From Vreelandella massiliensis (GTDB taxonomy: Bacteria; Pseudomonadota; Gammaproteobacteria; Pseudomonadales; Halomonadaceae): DNA of 64,000 nt. A model generated the notes under the pieces. It searched no databases. It was given only the letters and a program-made list of their open reading frames with translations, and was not told where the DNA came from. The position numbers were made by a program, and so were the translations under genes. The stretch spans positions 1,829,561 to 1,893,560 of the forward strand of contig NZ_LT699745.1 in the NCBI RefSeq assembly GCF_900155385.1, in the 5' to 3' direction. How positions within the stretch are numbered: position 1 is the stretch's first letter; every line of letters starts with the position of its first letter. Below, one piece after another: positions 26,165 to 35,500 of the stretch.

Positions 26165-27519
26165 TCTGGTGTACAGCGGTCAAGCGGCGTTGCTGTCTGA
26201 TTGATCGGTTAAAGGCTCACCATCCTGGAACTTCACGTTATTCACGACGAGTTCCAGTTTGTTGAACCCGGCTATCCGCTTCCAGCGCTTCTGAGCGCTC
26301 TGAAGCAGCTTAAACACCATCGCCAAGGTCGTTGCCCTAGAACCGCAATTCCGGCTGCGTTTGCTCCGCAGGCGAACCGTAGCGAAGGTCGATTCGATCG
26401 GATTGGTTGTACGAATATGCAACCAGTGCTCTGCCGGATAGTCGTAGAACGCCAGCAGCGCCTCCCGATCCTTCACCAAGCACGCCATGGCGTTGGGGTA
26501 CTTGGTGTCAAAGCGTTTCACGGTGCGATCAAACGCCTTGTGTGCTTTGTCGCGTGTCTCGGCCATCCATATCTCGTGCAGGTCAGCCTTGACCTTGCGC
26601 TGCACGGATTTCGGCAGTTTGTTCAGTACGTTAGCCGTCTTATGTACCCAGCAACGCTGGTGATCCGTTTCCGGGTAGAGCTTGCTCAACGCCGCCCAGA
26701 ACCCCATGGCACCGTCGCCGATCGCAAGCTTGGGGGCATGGGTGAGTCCGCGTTCCCGTAGTCCCGTGAGCAGCTCTACCCAGCTGGCTTCCGACTCCCG
26801 TCGTCCATCTTCGACGGCAACCAGCTCTTTACGGCCATGCTCGGTCACACCGATGATCACCAGCAGGCACAGGCTGTCATCCATGCGCACCTTGCTGTAG
26901 ATACCGTCGACCCACCAATAGACATAGCGCTGCTCTGATAGGTCGCGTTTCTGCCAGTCAGCATGCTCGTCCTCCCACTGCTTCTTAAGCCGGGACACGG
27001 TGTTCGCCGAAAGGCCTTTGGCCTGATCACCCAGCAGCGCGGCCAGTGCCTCTTGGTAGTCGCCGGTGGAGATTCCCTTCAGGTAGAGCCAGGGGATCAA
27101 CTCCTCGATACTGCGGGTTCGCTTCAAATAGGGCGGTAGCAGGCTGCTGTTAAAGCAAGCGCCATGGCCGCTGCGGTCCCGTACCTTGGGTACTTGCACG
27201 CTAACATCACCGATGCCTGTCTGGATCGTGCGCTCGGGCAAGTGGCCGTTGCGGACCACGGCACGACGCCCATCCTCCAGCGTCTTGTCGGCGTATTGCT
27301 CCAGAAACGTCGTTAGCTCCGCCTCCACGGCCTTGGCGATTAAGTCTCGGGCTCCCTGGCGTAGCAGCTCATGCAGCGGGTCCGTGATGTCGTTGTCTGG
27401 CTGTGTCACGGCTTGGAGGGTAGAATCAGTCATGGCGTATCCACTTTTGTTGGTTGAGATCTTGGTCGTGATCAATCAACAGGATACGCCACCCTTCCTA
27501 CTTCCTCCCATACACCAGA
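26165..27519 (-). mobile_element. IS256-family insertion sequence (1355 bp)
   Basis: Imperfect terminal inverted repeats begin TCTGGTGTA at 26165-26173 and end TACACCAGA at 27511-27519, enclosing a full-length transposase gene. No target duplication is visible: the left flank ends GGTCAAG and the right flank begins ATCGAGC. The flanks also belong to unrelated genes (a truncated chromosomal PLP enzyme and a phage tail gene). So the element probably marks a deletion or recombination junction, not a simple insertion. Confidence 0.85.
26180..27433 (-). CDS. IS256-family (mutator-type) transposase
   Basis: A 417-residue transposase with the mutator-type layout. The N-terminal part has DLIAKAVEAELTTFLEQYAD and RAVVRNGHLPERTIQTGIG, and the DDE residues lie in YWWVDGIYSKVR, LAIGDGAMGFW and TTNPIESTFATVRLR, with C/H contacts in DHQRCWVHKTANVL. 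It looks complete and probably active. I chose the ATG at 27433; an in-frame TTG 14 codons upstream is possible. Confidence 0.95.
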   Translation of the reverse strand: MTDSTLQAVTQPDNDITDPLHELLRQGARDLIAKAVEAELTTFLEQYADKTLEDGRRAVVRNGHLPERTIQTGIGDVSVQVPKVRDRSGHGACFNSSLLPPYLKRTRSIEELIPWLYLKGISTGDYQEALAALLGDQAKGLSANTVSRLKKQWEDEHADWQKRDLSEQRYVYWWVDGIYSKVRMDDSLCLLVIIGVTEHGRKELVAVEDGRRESEASWVELLTGLRERGLTHAPKLAIGDGAMGFWAALSKLYPETDHQRCWVHKTANVLNKLPKSVQRKVKADLHEIWMAETRDKAHKAFDRTVKRFDTKYPNAMACLVKDREALLAFYDYPAEHWLHIRTTNPIESTFATVRLRSKRSRNCGSRATTLAMVFKLLQSAQKRWKRIAGFNKLELVVNNVKFQDGEPLTDQSDSNAA

Positions 27520-27531
27520 ATCGAGCTTAAC

Positions 27532-28071
27532 TCAGGCTATAACATATGAACCGTGTCCAATACTTCTAACTAAACGTGCCCGACCACCAGTGAAGCTGTA
27601 ATCACCCCCTTGGCCCGAAACCGAAGAAGACCAAGAAAGTTCCACTCCAACATTGGAAGCGTGACCACCTTCACCTCCTGTTCCAACTAATGAGTATGAA
27701 CCAAAAGTTGCGGTGGTATCCCCCCCGTCGTTTCCGCTGGCAGCCACAAAAAGGTTATATTGCTCAGCATAGTCTTTTTCAGATACCCCACCCAACCCTA
27801 TCGAATATGTTACAGGTTCGGCTTTAACTATTTTTGTGGCTGCACAGCCGCCACCGCCACCCCCGCATGCACTAGTCTCCCAATCAGAATTATCGCTCAG
27901 TGCCCTGTTTAGTATTGAAGCAGCTCCACCGCCAGCACCAATAGCCGCAACACGCATTGCTTTTGCGCCGGTCGGCGGCTGTAATGTTCCACTGCCGCTA
28001 ACAATTCTTGTATATTCCGAATACTCCACTTGTATACCTCCAATGCCCGCAACCATTATTTCGAGGCTCAT
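27532..28071 (-). CDS. Glycine-rich phage tail fibre tip protein, probably truncated
   Basis: A 179-residue protein with a glycine-rich middle (AAIGAGGGA, ACGGGGGGCAATKIV, YSIGLGG, VGTGGEGGHAS) typical of tail fibre tips and of structural domains that trimerise. It starts by ATGA overlap with the preceding fibre gene. It stops 13 bases before the IS256 end, with a C-terminus (SIGHGSYVIA) unlike the glycine-rich closing strand usual for the family. The 3-prime end was therefore probably altered by the IS-associated rearrangement. Confidence 0.65.
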   Translation of the reverse strand: MSLEIMVAGIGGIQVEYSEYTRIVSGSGTLQPPTGAKAMRVAAIGAGGGAASILNRALSDNSDWETSACGGGGGGCAATKIVKAEPVTYSIGLGGVSEKDYAEQYNLFVAASGNDGGDTTATFGSYSLVGTGGEGGHASNVGVELSWSSSVSGQGGDYSFTGGRARLVRSIGHGSYVIA

Positions 28072-29051
28072 TTCGCCACCCTCACGAATCCAGACCACTC
28101 GATGCCATCCCAGAACAAGACGACTTTCGTTTCGTTATCACCCAACTCCGGTGCGGCATCGCTGTCCCAATCAATCCCAGCAGGCCAAGTCACCGCTGAG
28201 TTACCAGTGATATGCACCACGACCGTCATCGCCCTGTCGGCGCCCGGCTCATTGGCAAAGGCCAGCGTGCGCGAGCTTGAGGCATCGACGCGGAATATCT
28301 GTTGCTGCGCCAAGTCGAGCGTGGCAGTTGTATCGGCGCTGGCGAGGTCGTAGCGTGGGAAAGAGGTGTCTGATATGCCGCGCTTATCACCCAGAGCATT
28401 GTCCACGTACTCTTGGTTTGCCATGTACTGCCAAGGTGCGTTGGTCAGCGACGAATGTAGACGACGAACATAGATGCCGCCGCTGCCCACAGCCAACTGA
28501 AACGCACGATTGACGCTAATGCTCGCGTGAAGCACACCCATGTAATCTTCGGGTGCCCACCCCTCTGTAATATGCTCGATGACTGCTAAGCCCGCGTCCC
28601 AGTTGTTGGAGTCATTGGGGTCAGTAGCGGGCTTTCGTCCCTCGGCACGCACCCAGCGGGCATCCACGTCGCGGAACGTCACGTCCTGCGTGGTGCCTTG
28701 GTAAGCAATGTTGCCGGGTTTGCTTGTCACCTGATCCCAAGGCACTTCCATCTGCTCAAGCGATGCCGCCGTCAACCGCGCCTCGGCCCGCTCCAAGGCG
28801 TCATGGGCCACGGCACTGCCTTCAAAGCCCCGCTCGACAGTAACCGACGTGGCCCCTACGCCCGTGACCTTCACTACTTCGATGTTCTCACCGTAGCGCG
28901 TGGTGTCCGCATAGAGCGTCAACAGGAAAAAGTCGCCCGCCGCAAGTGAGCCAGGAAACCCGTTCATGCCACTCAGTTCGATCTGCGTGTCCGTCGCGGT
29001 AATGGCCTGGGCCAACGTCGCGTAGCAGTTGTTCAAAAATATCTGTGCCAT
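28068..29051 (-). CDS. Phage tail fibre protein
   Basis: A 327-residue structural protein. The N-terminal region of about 90 residues (NNCYATLAQAITATDTQIEL, VKVTGVGATSVTVERGFEGS) is the common phage baseplate/fibre domain that reads out positions along a fibre. The C-terminal half (RRLHSSLTNAPWQYMANQEY, FANEPGADRAMTVVVHITG, VTWPAGIDWDSDAAPELG) resembles fibre shaft or tip repeats. Coupled to its neighbours on both sides. Role: receptor contact or fibre assembly. Confidence 0.78.
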   Translation of the reverse strand: MAQIFLNNCYATLAQAITATDTQIELSGMNGFPGSLAAGDFFLLTLYADTTRYGENIEVVKVTGVGATSVTVERGFEGSAVAHDALERAEARLTAASLEQMEVPWDQVTSKPGNIAYQGTTQDVTFRDVDARWVRAEGRKPATDPNDSNNWDAGLAVIEHITEGWAPEDYMGVLHASISVNRAFQLAVGSGGIYVRRLHSSLTNAPWQYMANQEYVDNALGDKRGISDTSFPRYDLASADTTATLDLAQQQIFRVDASSSRTLAFANEPGADRAMTVVVHITGNSAVTWPAGIDWDSDAAPELGDNETKVVLFWDGIEWSGFVRVAK

Positions 29052-29318
29052 TTACATATCCACCACAACGATGAGGAAATCGACTTCCTTTTCGCGGGAG
29101 TCGGTGTAGATCAGCGCCGAGAACTTGTAGCTCTGGCCACTGGTACCGCCTTTGATCCAGAACTTCACCCGGTCGGCATCAAAGCCGGTCTGGGTAATCT
29201 CGATGCCAGCGGGCGCGGTGACCTCCACCGCTTGCACTTCGTCACCGGGCGGAAGCCAGTCGGATAAATCAAGGTCGTAGTCGAGGTGATCCCTCGGCTG
29301 CTTACGGAATGTTTTCAT
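29052..29318 (-). CDS. Phage fibre-tail adaptor protein
   Basis: An 88-residue beta-rich protein (MKTFRKQPRDHLDYDLDLSD, VTAPAGIEITQTGFDADRVK, FWIKGGTSGQSYKFSALIYT). It matches the small fibre-tail adaptor family that links fibre to tail in podoviruses and siphoviruses. ATGA-type overlap with the gene upstream and direct abutment with the one downstream place it in the tail operon. Confidence 0.8.
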   Translation of the reverse strand: MKTFRKQPRDHLDYDLDLSDWLPPGDEVQAVEVTAPAGIEITQTGFDADRVKFWIKGGTSGQSYKFSALIYTDSREKEVDFLIVVVDM

Positions 29319-31063
29319 GCGACGCGGTACTCCCGGTTCGAAGCAGGTAATAGAATTTCACGCGGATTGGCGGCAAGGATCACGGTACGAGTAGCAGGGG
29401 CCGGAGCGCCGGGGTTAATACGCGGCACGGCCCGCATCACAGACGCATTGCCGAACAGCAACGGTGTCTCGTAGACATGCACGGTGCGAAGGCCATCGGC
29501 CTGTGTCCACGCCTCGACCGCTGCTTCCGCCGTGGGATAGTGTATAGTGAACACGGTAAACGCTGACGTTGTTTCGCCCGTGGTCACTGCCTCGCCCGCC
29601 ATGCCGTTGAGACTGTGGCGTTTGTCCAGCGCACTTTCGGCCCAAGCATATGCCACCCCCGACACGCCAACGGCGACATACGCCGCATCAACGACCGCCG
29701 CTTGTGGGTGCAGCTCGCCGGTCACACCCACCCAGCGGTAGCGGGTCGCATCACCACTTCCGCCCGCCATCGCGTCGGTGACACCACTGGTACCCACCCA
29801 ACGGTAGCGGATAAATTCACCCGTGCTTTGGGCCGTAACCTCCGCAAGCCCCGTGGCAAATGTCCACGGGTTGACATAGCTGTCGCCAAGCGTGCTGGAT
29901 TGGGCGGTCGAGTACCCCGACATGCCGTGGCGAAGGTAGCTGTTCGCTTCGCCCGCGATCTGGGTTTCCAGCACCGACGCGTTTGCCGCCGTGATCCGCA
30001 ATGCATCCGCGTGTTCTTCGCCCACCGCCTCGGCCACCGCGTCAAAGTAGCTGTAGCGAACACCGCCGCGCGTGATCGTCGGCGAAGCGACCATGACCGC
30101 GCGGCCCAGGGCACCGCCGGTAAGAATCTGGATACGGTTCGAGTCAACCGCCAGTTCGGCGCTCGCCTCAATGGCCCCACGGCCCGAGCGAACGAACCAC
30201 AGCCGGTCAAGGGTGATATCCGCCGTGCTGGTGGTAACACCCCGGCCCAGCCACTCGTTGGCGATACCGCGTGTCCGACCACGGGCGATAATCGAACCCG
30301 TCGCGGCAATCTGGCGCACGCGCAGGCGTTCAATTCGCCCCTCGTCGATCCAGCTAATGCCACGCGCCCGCGCCGCCCGAACATCAGGACGAGCGGTGCG
30401 GAGTGCGCCAACGTCAGGCGCTTCCGCCGTGGCGGAAAGCGTGGAGGTAGGCACCACTTGCCGCTCGGCACTGGCCGAAGATTCCGCGACGTTTGCCACG
30501 CTCTCCGTGGCCATGTTCGCTAAGCGGGTGGCAGTGATCGAAAGGCCCGCGTCGACCGCCGCCGTTTCGGCGGACATACCCGCCAACCGAACGCCGGTAC
30601 CTTGTTCTTCGGCCTCGGCAACTAGCTCGCCGCCGTCACGCCAAACAAGGCGGTACGCGGCCAAATCAAACGTGGCGTCGGCAAGCAACTCACCAAACTG
30701 CCAGGCGGTGCGGTTAGCTGACGCCGTGCTATCGGCATAAGCGTCGGGCGAGCTTTGCACATAGGCAAAGCCGTAAACTTCGACCGTGCTATCGGCGCGC
30801 GCCTCGGCGACGCCGCCAAAGTACGCGTGACGTTCGCCCACGCCACTCGACGTGGACGCCACCACCAAAGACGTTGTGGCAGGCTTGGCCAGCCGCGTGC
30901 TATCAAACTGTTCGCTCGCCTGGGCTTCCAGCGTGCCGGTCGGTTTAACGACACGCACCGCCGTCGCCCCGGCCACCGCCGATGATTCAGCGGTGGCCGA
31001 TACCCATAACCCTGCCGCCCCGCCGTTAAGCGGGGCACCGTTTAGCGGAGCGAACATAAGCAA
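29315..31063 (-). CDS. Large repetitive phage tail protein
   Basis: A 582-residue low-complexity, Ala/Thr/Val-rich protein built of degenerate repeats of about 25-30 residues. Examples are the paired RYRWVGTSGVTDAMAGGSGD and RYRWVGVTGELHPQAAVVDA, and recurring AxAESxA blocks. The composition suggests an extended fibrous or tube-lining structure. It lies between the fibre-tail adaptor and a virion-associated protein. The repeats make the protein prone to length variation. No enzymatic motif. Confidence 0.7.
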   Translation of the reverse strand: MLMFAPLNGAPLNGGAAGLWVSATAESSAVAGATAVRVVKPTGTLEAQASEQFDSTRLAKPATTSLVVASTSSGVGERHAYFGGVAEARADSTVEVYGFAYVQSSPDAYADSTASANRTAWQFGELLADATFDLAAYRLVWRDGGELVAEAEEQGTGVRLAGMSAETAAVDAGLSITATRLANMATESVANVAESSASAERQVVPTSTLSATAEAPDVGALRTARPDVRAARARGISWIDEGRIERLRVRQIAATGSIIARGRTRGIANEWLGRGVTTSTADITLDRLWFVRSGRGAIEASAELAVDSNRIQILTGGALGRAVMVASPTITRGGVRYSYFDAVAEAVGEEHADALRITAANASVLETQIAGEANSYLRHGMSGYSTAQSSTLGDSYVNPWTFATGLAEVTAQSTGEFIRYRWVGTSGVTDAMAGGSGDATRYRWVGVTGELHPQAAVVDAAYVAVGVSGVAYAWAESALDKRHSLNGMAGEAVTTGETTSAFTVFTIHYPTAEAAVEAWTQADGLRTVHVYETPLLFGNASVMRAVPRINPGAPAPATRTVILAANPREILLPASNREYRVA

Positions 31064-31072
31064 GCGTCCCTA

Positions 31073-31495
31073 TTAGCGGACGATGACTTTAACGCCACCA
31101 ATGTCGATGGAGAGTACGTCGTTAATCTCCAGCGTCTTGGCCACGGTGAACGCACCGTGGTACAGCAAGTTGCCGCCCGTTTGTGCGTCATAGAGTCCAT
31201 AGTGGCTAGCGGTCACGGTGCCATCGGCGACCGGCGGGAACTGAATGACCTTGGCGTTAGACACCTCGGTGCCATCGCCGGAGGTGGACGGTGATGTCCA
31301 ACCGCTGGAAATGGTTTCGCCCTTGGCCATGTCCTGACGGACATAGGCCGAGTCGGTCACTTCGTTGCCCGAGGCCGCGTCGGTCGGGTCAGTGGTAAAC
31401 AACGCCATGTAGATCGTGGCGGGGGTGGAAAGCGCCTGACCACGTAGGGTGTGGTTCAAGATGCCTTCTTCAAGATGATCGGAAAATGCTGCCAT
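31073..31495 (-). CDS. Phage tail/virion-associated structural protein
   Basis: A 140-residue protein of a common podovirus virion family (MAAFSDHLEEGILNHTLRGQ, PATIYMALFTTDPTDAASGN, SHYGLYDAQTGGNLLYHGAF). The conserved start and the IYMALFTTDPTD block are characteristic. It is the first gene of the leftward tail cluster. A copy of the recurrent phage motif lies 20 bases upstream of its start, pointing into it. Confidence 0.8.
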   Translation of the reverse strand: MAAFSDHLEEGILNHTLRGQALSTPATIYMALFTTDPTDAASGNEVTDSAYVRQDMAKGETISSGWTSPSTSGDGTEVSNAKVIQFPPVADGTVTASHYGLYDAQTGGNLLYHGAFTVAKTLEINDVLSIDIGGVKVIVR

Positions 31496-31514
31496 GATGT
31501 ACCTCGCGCGAGTT

Positions 31515-31535
31515 AATTAGCATTGCGTATATTGT
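31515..31535 (-). promoter_or_regulatory. Recurrent phage motif, copy 2
   Basis: On the minus strand it reads ACAATATACGCAATGCTAAT, close to the consensus AATATACGCAWWGCTRATA shared with seven other phage sites. It directly precedes the gene starting at 31495. Confidence 0.6.
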
Positions 31536-31593
31536 ACGACATAAAGCCCCGCTGCGACAGCATCGGCACGCACATCTAAACCACCCAACAGTG

Positions 31594-31628
31594 TTGACAA
31601 ATAGTCCACTAACAACCAATATGGTTGT
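31594..31628 (+). promoter_or_regulatory. Promoter and operator of the higBA module
   Basis: TTGACA (31594-31599), a 17-base spacer and CAATAT (31617-31622) form a sigma70-type promoter. A perfect inverted repeat ACAACCA-ATA-TGGTTGT (31612-31628) covers the -10 box, the expected position for autorepression by the HigA antitoxin. Confidence 0.7.
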
Positions 31629-31649
31629 AACTAGATGCTAGGTGGGTCA

Positions 31650-31964
31650 ATGCGAGTCATATCACGAGCCCCATTTCTACAAGCTATGGCTAACCACCCT
31701 AATGACGCCAAAGCAGTGGATAAGACCTACAAAGCGTTAAAAGCGGCGACTTTTGTCAGTCCCGACGCGATGAAAGCAATGTTTCCGAGCTTAGATAACT
31801 TCCGGTACGTCGATAGATGGTGGGTCATAGACATTGGCGGAAACAATCTCAGGCTAATTGCCTTTGTCGATTTTGAAAAGCAGCGGCTTTTTGCTAAGCA
31901 CTTAGTAACACATGCCGAGTACGACAAGCTGTGCAGCAAATACGCGCAGGAGAAAAGACAATGA
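31650..31964 (+). CDS. higB: HigB-family mRNA interferase toxin
   Basis: A 104-residue toxin of the RelE/HigB superfamily (MRVISRAPFLQAMANHP, FVSPDAMKAMFPSLDNFRYV, WWVIDIGGNNLRLIAFVDFE, FAKHLVTHAEYDKLC). The family cleaves mRNA on the ribosome. The start at 31650 is preferred over an upstream ATG. It overlaps higA by ATGA and is read against the surrounding phage late genes from its own promoter, so it can be expressed in the lysogen while late genes are silent. Confidence 0.88.
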   Translation: MRVISRAPFLQAMANHPNDAKAVDKTYKALKAATFVSPDAMKAMFPSLDNFRYVDRWWVIDIGGNNLRLIAFVDFEKQRLFAKHLVTHAEYDKLCSKYAQEKRQ

Positions 31965-32380
31965 ACGCTATCGCTTTCGCTCAACCCGCAGCAAAGATTT
32001 TCAAGGAAGCTCCTTTCCTTGTACGAATCCACAATGATGTCGAATACCAAGAGGCGCTCGTTCTGGTTGAAACACTGCTGGATGCGGACGACGAGGACAA
32101 CGATTTCCTAATTGAGCGACTTACCGATGTCATCGAGGAGTGGGAAGACACTGCCCCGGCGTTTGCTGCCTTTAACGAAGCCGTCGCGGCCTTGGACGGT
32201 GTCGACATGCTGGAGTTTCTAATGGAGCAACATGGGTTGGGCACAGCCGATCTCCCCGAAATCGGCTCCAAGTCTTACGTGTCCAAAATACTCAATCGCA
32301 AACGTGAGCTGACACGCCGCCATATAGAGGCGCTATCAGCCCGCTTTAGCATTGACCCGGCTATCTTTTTTGCTCGCTAA
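31961..32380 (+). CDS. higA: HigA-family antitoxin (HTH)
   Basis: A 139-residue antitoxin. An acidic N-terminal half (LVETLLDADDEDNDFLIERL, IEEWEDTAPAFAAFNEA) is followed by a C-terminal helix-turn-helix (HGLGTADLPEIGSKSYVSKI, LNRKRELTRRHIEALSARF). It should neutralise HigB and bind the inverted repeat over its own promoter. The ATG overlaps the higB stop. Its stop codon overlaps, on the opposite strand, the stop of a small phage gene. Confidence 0.88.
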   Translation: MNAIAFAQPAAKIFKEAPFLVRIHNDVEYQEALVLVETLLDADDEDNDFLIERLTDVIEEWEDTAPAFAAFNEAVAALDGVDMLEFLMEQHGLGTADLPEIGSKSYVSKILNRKRELTRRHIEALSARFSIDPAIFFAR

Positions 32381-32535
32381 GCACCGTTCATAAGACGAGC
32401 GCGTTCGACCACTTCTTTTGCCTTGGCGATATAGGCGTCGTCTTCCGTCTTGTAGGCGTCTTCTAAAAACACCTCGATGGCTTCTTCACTGTTAAGCGAC
32501 GCCGCTGCATCGTAACTGGTTAGCTTCTCGCCCAT
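32377..32535 (-). CDS. 52-residue protein resembling the N-terminal part of an addiction-module antidote
   Basis: The short frame (MGEKLTSYDAAASLNSEEAI, EVFLEDAYKTEDDAYIAKAK, EVVERARLMNGA) has a strong ribosome binding site (AGGAGG) and ends exactly at the tail end of higA on the other strand. It matches the leading helices of HigA_2-type antidotes (SEEAI...FLEDA...VVERAR) but lacks their helix-turn-helix. It could be a decoy or accessory antitoxin, or just a small virion gene following the giant protein. The gene is short, and conservation should be checked. Confidence 0.6.
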   Translation of the reverse strand: MGEKLTSYDAAASLNSEEAIEVFLEDAYKTEDDAYIAKAKEVVERARLMNGA

Positions 32536-32551
32536 AGTCCTTCCTCCTGAC

Positions 32552-35500
32552 CTAATCGAAGATTTTGTTCACCACGCCGGGGAACTGGCTAGCGACCGGA
32601 ACCATCTGCCGCAGCTTAGTGGCCGCTTCGCCGCTCGACCATTCACCGTCGGCGCCCCAGTCGGTAAGCATCTCCGCCTTGCCAATGACCGGCGACACGG
32701 AACCGATGGGCGACCGGCCCCAATCCGATTGCTGCTTCATCGACAGCACCATTTCCAGTGGCCCAAAGCCCCCGGCACGGCTGAATAGGTACTGGCTGTA
32801 TTTCGCCACGCCGCCGTAATCCTCGATATCTTTGCCTTCTCGCCCGGTCGTTACAGGGCGCATCCATTCACGAATCTCGGTACCCGCTGCGGCCAACGGG
32901 ATGGTCGCCACGGCAAACGCCATGAACGGCGCGGCGGCGAGGAACGCTTTCTTCTCTGCCGACAGCCCTTGGCCACGTACCCATTGGCGTTTGGCCTGCC
33001 GCCACATGCCGAGTAAAATGCCCTCGCCGTAGGCGTACATATAGCGCTTCACCATCCAAAACATCTTAAAGTAGGGGTTGTTGAACCAGCTCGGATTCTG
33101 GAACTTGCTTGGGTACGAGCTGCCCTCGTACATGAACTGCGTCAACGCGTTCTGTACCTTCTCGGCGGTGGCATTGCTCGCGGTGTCCGCTTCTGGCGTC
33201 CACACCGGGCGACCGTCGCTGTCCCAGTTGCGCACGTCTTCCGCCGTCACACCAAGCTGTTCAAGCGCCTGGGTATCGCCCACTTCGGCACTGCGAAGTA
33301 AATACTGAGTGCCGATGGAAATGCCCATAATCCGCGACACGTTCGTCATTGCCGTTTGGCCGTTAAGCTTAAAAAATGCCGTACCGATCTTGTTCAACGT
33401 CGACGACTCGTAGTTGTCGCCCATCGTTTGCCACATGATGCGTTCGGCGCTATCGCTCAGCACGTTGCCCGCCGCTTTGGCAAACTCCCGCGCTTCACGA
33501 TAGCCGCGCACCCCGTCGATCATGCCCGCGCGGCCATGCGCCCGTACCGCCGGTAAGCCCACCTCGGGGATCGACGCGATGCCGGAGAACGCCAAGATTG
33601 TCCAGCTAGTGAACGCCGTCACCCAGTCGTTGATGTTGCGCAGTCCGTTAGGCATGGCACTGGTCGTGCGGCCCATGACACCATCAAGCATCTTGAGAAT
33701 GTCTTCACGCGCTGCCTGCCCATGCTCGGCAACCACCACGTCCATCATCTGGTGAAATTTGCCGTTAGGGTTGTAGTAGCGACCGTCCTTCAAAAAGCCC
33801 ATCTGCTCCATCTGCGTGCCGTTCGGGTCATCCACGCCCAAAACATTACGGTGATGCGCTTGGCGGTTGGCAATCTGGTCAGTATGCCCGCCGAAGTTCG
33901 CTTCCCACGCGGTACGCTTCGCCAACCCGTCGATGAAGTGATAGAACACCGCATCCGACGGCTCGGCCAAAAAACCCAGCTCACGAAGGCGCGCCACGCC
34001 AAGCGCATCAACCATGTGGCGGGTAGTGTCGTGGTAAGACACCGGAAGCCCCGGCGCAATCGAAAACTCACTCTGGCCGTGGCTGTCAAGCAACAACTCC
34101 AGACGCTTAGCACGTTCCGTGTCCGTCGCCTCGGGAAACGCCTCACGCATTAGCTCGTCAAACGCCTGACGTTCTGCGTCCACCTTGTGGTGGTCGAACG
34201 CCACAGGCGGGTTATTACCGTCAAGAATCGACGAGCGAAAACCACTTTGACGCGCGTTATCCGTCATGGCTTTCATGGCCCGTGCCAACGCAGCCGCCCC
34301 ACGTTTGTGCGTGCGGCCCGCCTCAAAATCACGGAACGCCTCGATCACGGCATCCTGCTTCGCCTTCCCTTTGAACACGCCCTTGATACCCGCTGCCTTG
34401 TACACTTCACCAAACGCCCGCTCCATTACACCAACCCATTGATCGCGCTTGGCGTTGGCCATCTGGTCGTAGGCTTGGATACCCTCGACATTGCGGTCTG
34501 TGGCATTGCGCTGAAATAGATGCGATGCCAGCTCTGGGCTATAAGATTCAAGCCGCCCCACCACGGTACGGCCCAAGCGGCCCACGGCCTCCGCCACGGT
34601 GCCCGGTGCCGTACTTTTCTTGACGAAGTTCTTCGCCCGCGTGTTGAGCAACTTGGCTTGATTGGCCTCGGGCGAGCCGTCGTAAAACTCCAGCGTAAAG
34701 TCGCGGGTGGATTGCGGCCCACGCTGTGGGCGAATCGGTTGCTCGCCACGGCGGTAAGAGTCAAACGACACCGTGTCGTACTTCTTACCGTCCCTGCTAT
34801 TGGTGCGCGTCTGGTACGCCAACGACTGCTTCTGTTGAGTACGAATCGCCTGAGCAAACTGCGAAAAGGCCCGCGTGCGCGTGTAACGGGGCAATAGATA
34901 CTGAATCCGCTCCCACAGCCCTCGGAGCAAGTTCGCCAGCCGCGTGAACGGTGTCATCTGCTCAGGGTCAGCCATGCCCAATGCCCGGTCGATCATTTCG
35001 TTAGCGGCTTGGTCGGCAAACCACTCCTTGAACAGTGCCGGGTCTTTCTCGGGCCGGGTTTCTGTCTGTGCCTCAAACGCCGCGTAAACCGCCTCGCGCT
35101 GCGCGTGGTTATTGCTCAATGCCTGGGCGTAGTCATCAAATACCATATGCCCCAGTTCGTGGCCCAACTGGTGATACCACCGCGTTGTTGCCGCCACGCC
35201 GCGTTTGGGCTGAGCCGGTAGCGACACCAGTACAAAGTCGCCCATCGGCATGTACATAGGGCGCTCGCCCGCGTGCGCGTGCCAAAGCTGGTCAGCAATG
35301 CGATCCCGTTGCTTTTTGCTCAGCAAACTATGCTTGTCGAGGTTAGCGCCGATCTGATCGGCATTTTCGCCCACCGTCACCATCACTGGGCGACCCGTTG
35401 AGCGAAAGTCCTCGACCGCTTGGCTAACGAAGGACTCAACTGCGCTGCTGTCTTCAGCCCCAATGACACGCATCCCTTTGTCACCAAACGCCGCGTGAAG

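Noticed and set aside
12000..27500. Integrase gene or attachment sites for the satellite or prophage
   Set aside because: No tyrosine or serine recombinase is encoded in the window. The rve-type transposase at 20.1 kb is not a phage integrase, and I found no tRNA-end duplication.
26161..27540. A simple IS256 insertion with target duplication
   Set aside because: The flanks GGTCAAG and ATCGAGC do not match, and the genes on the two sides are unrelated, so a plain insertion does not explain the locus.
29315..31063. S-layer or adhesin function for the repetitive 582-residue protein
   Set aside because: It lacks a signal peptide and is embedded and coupled in the phage tail operon, so a tail role is more likely.
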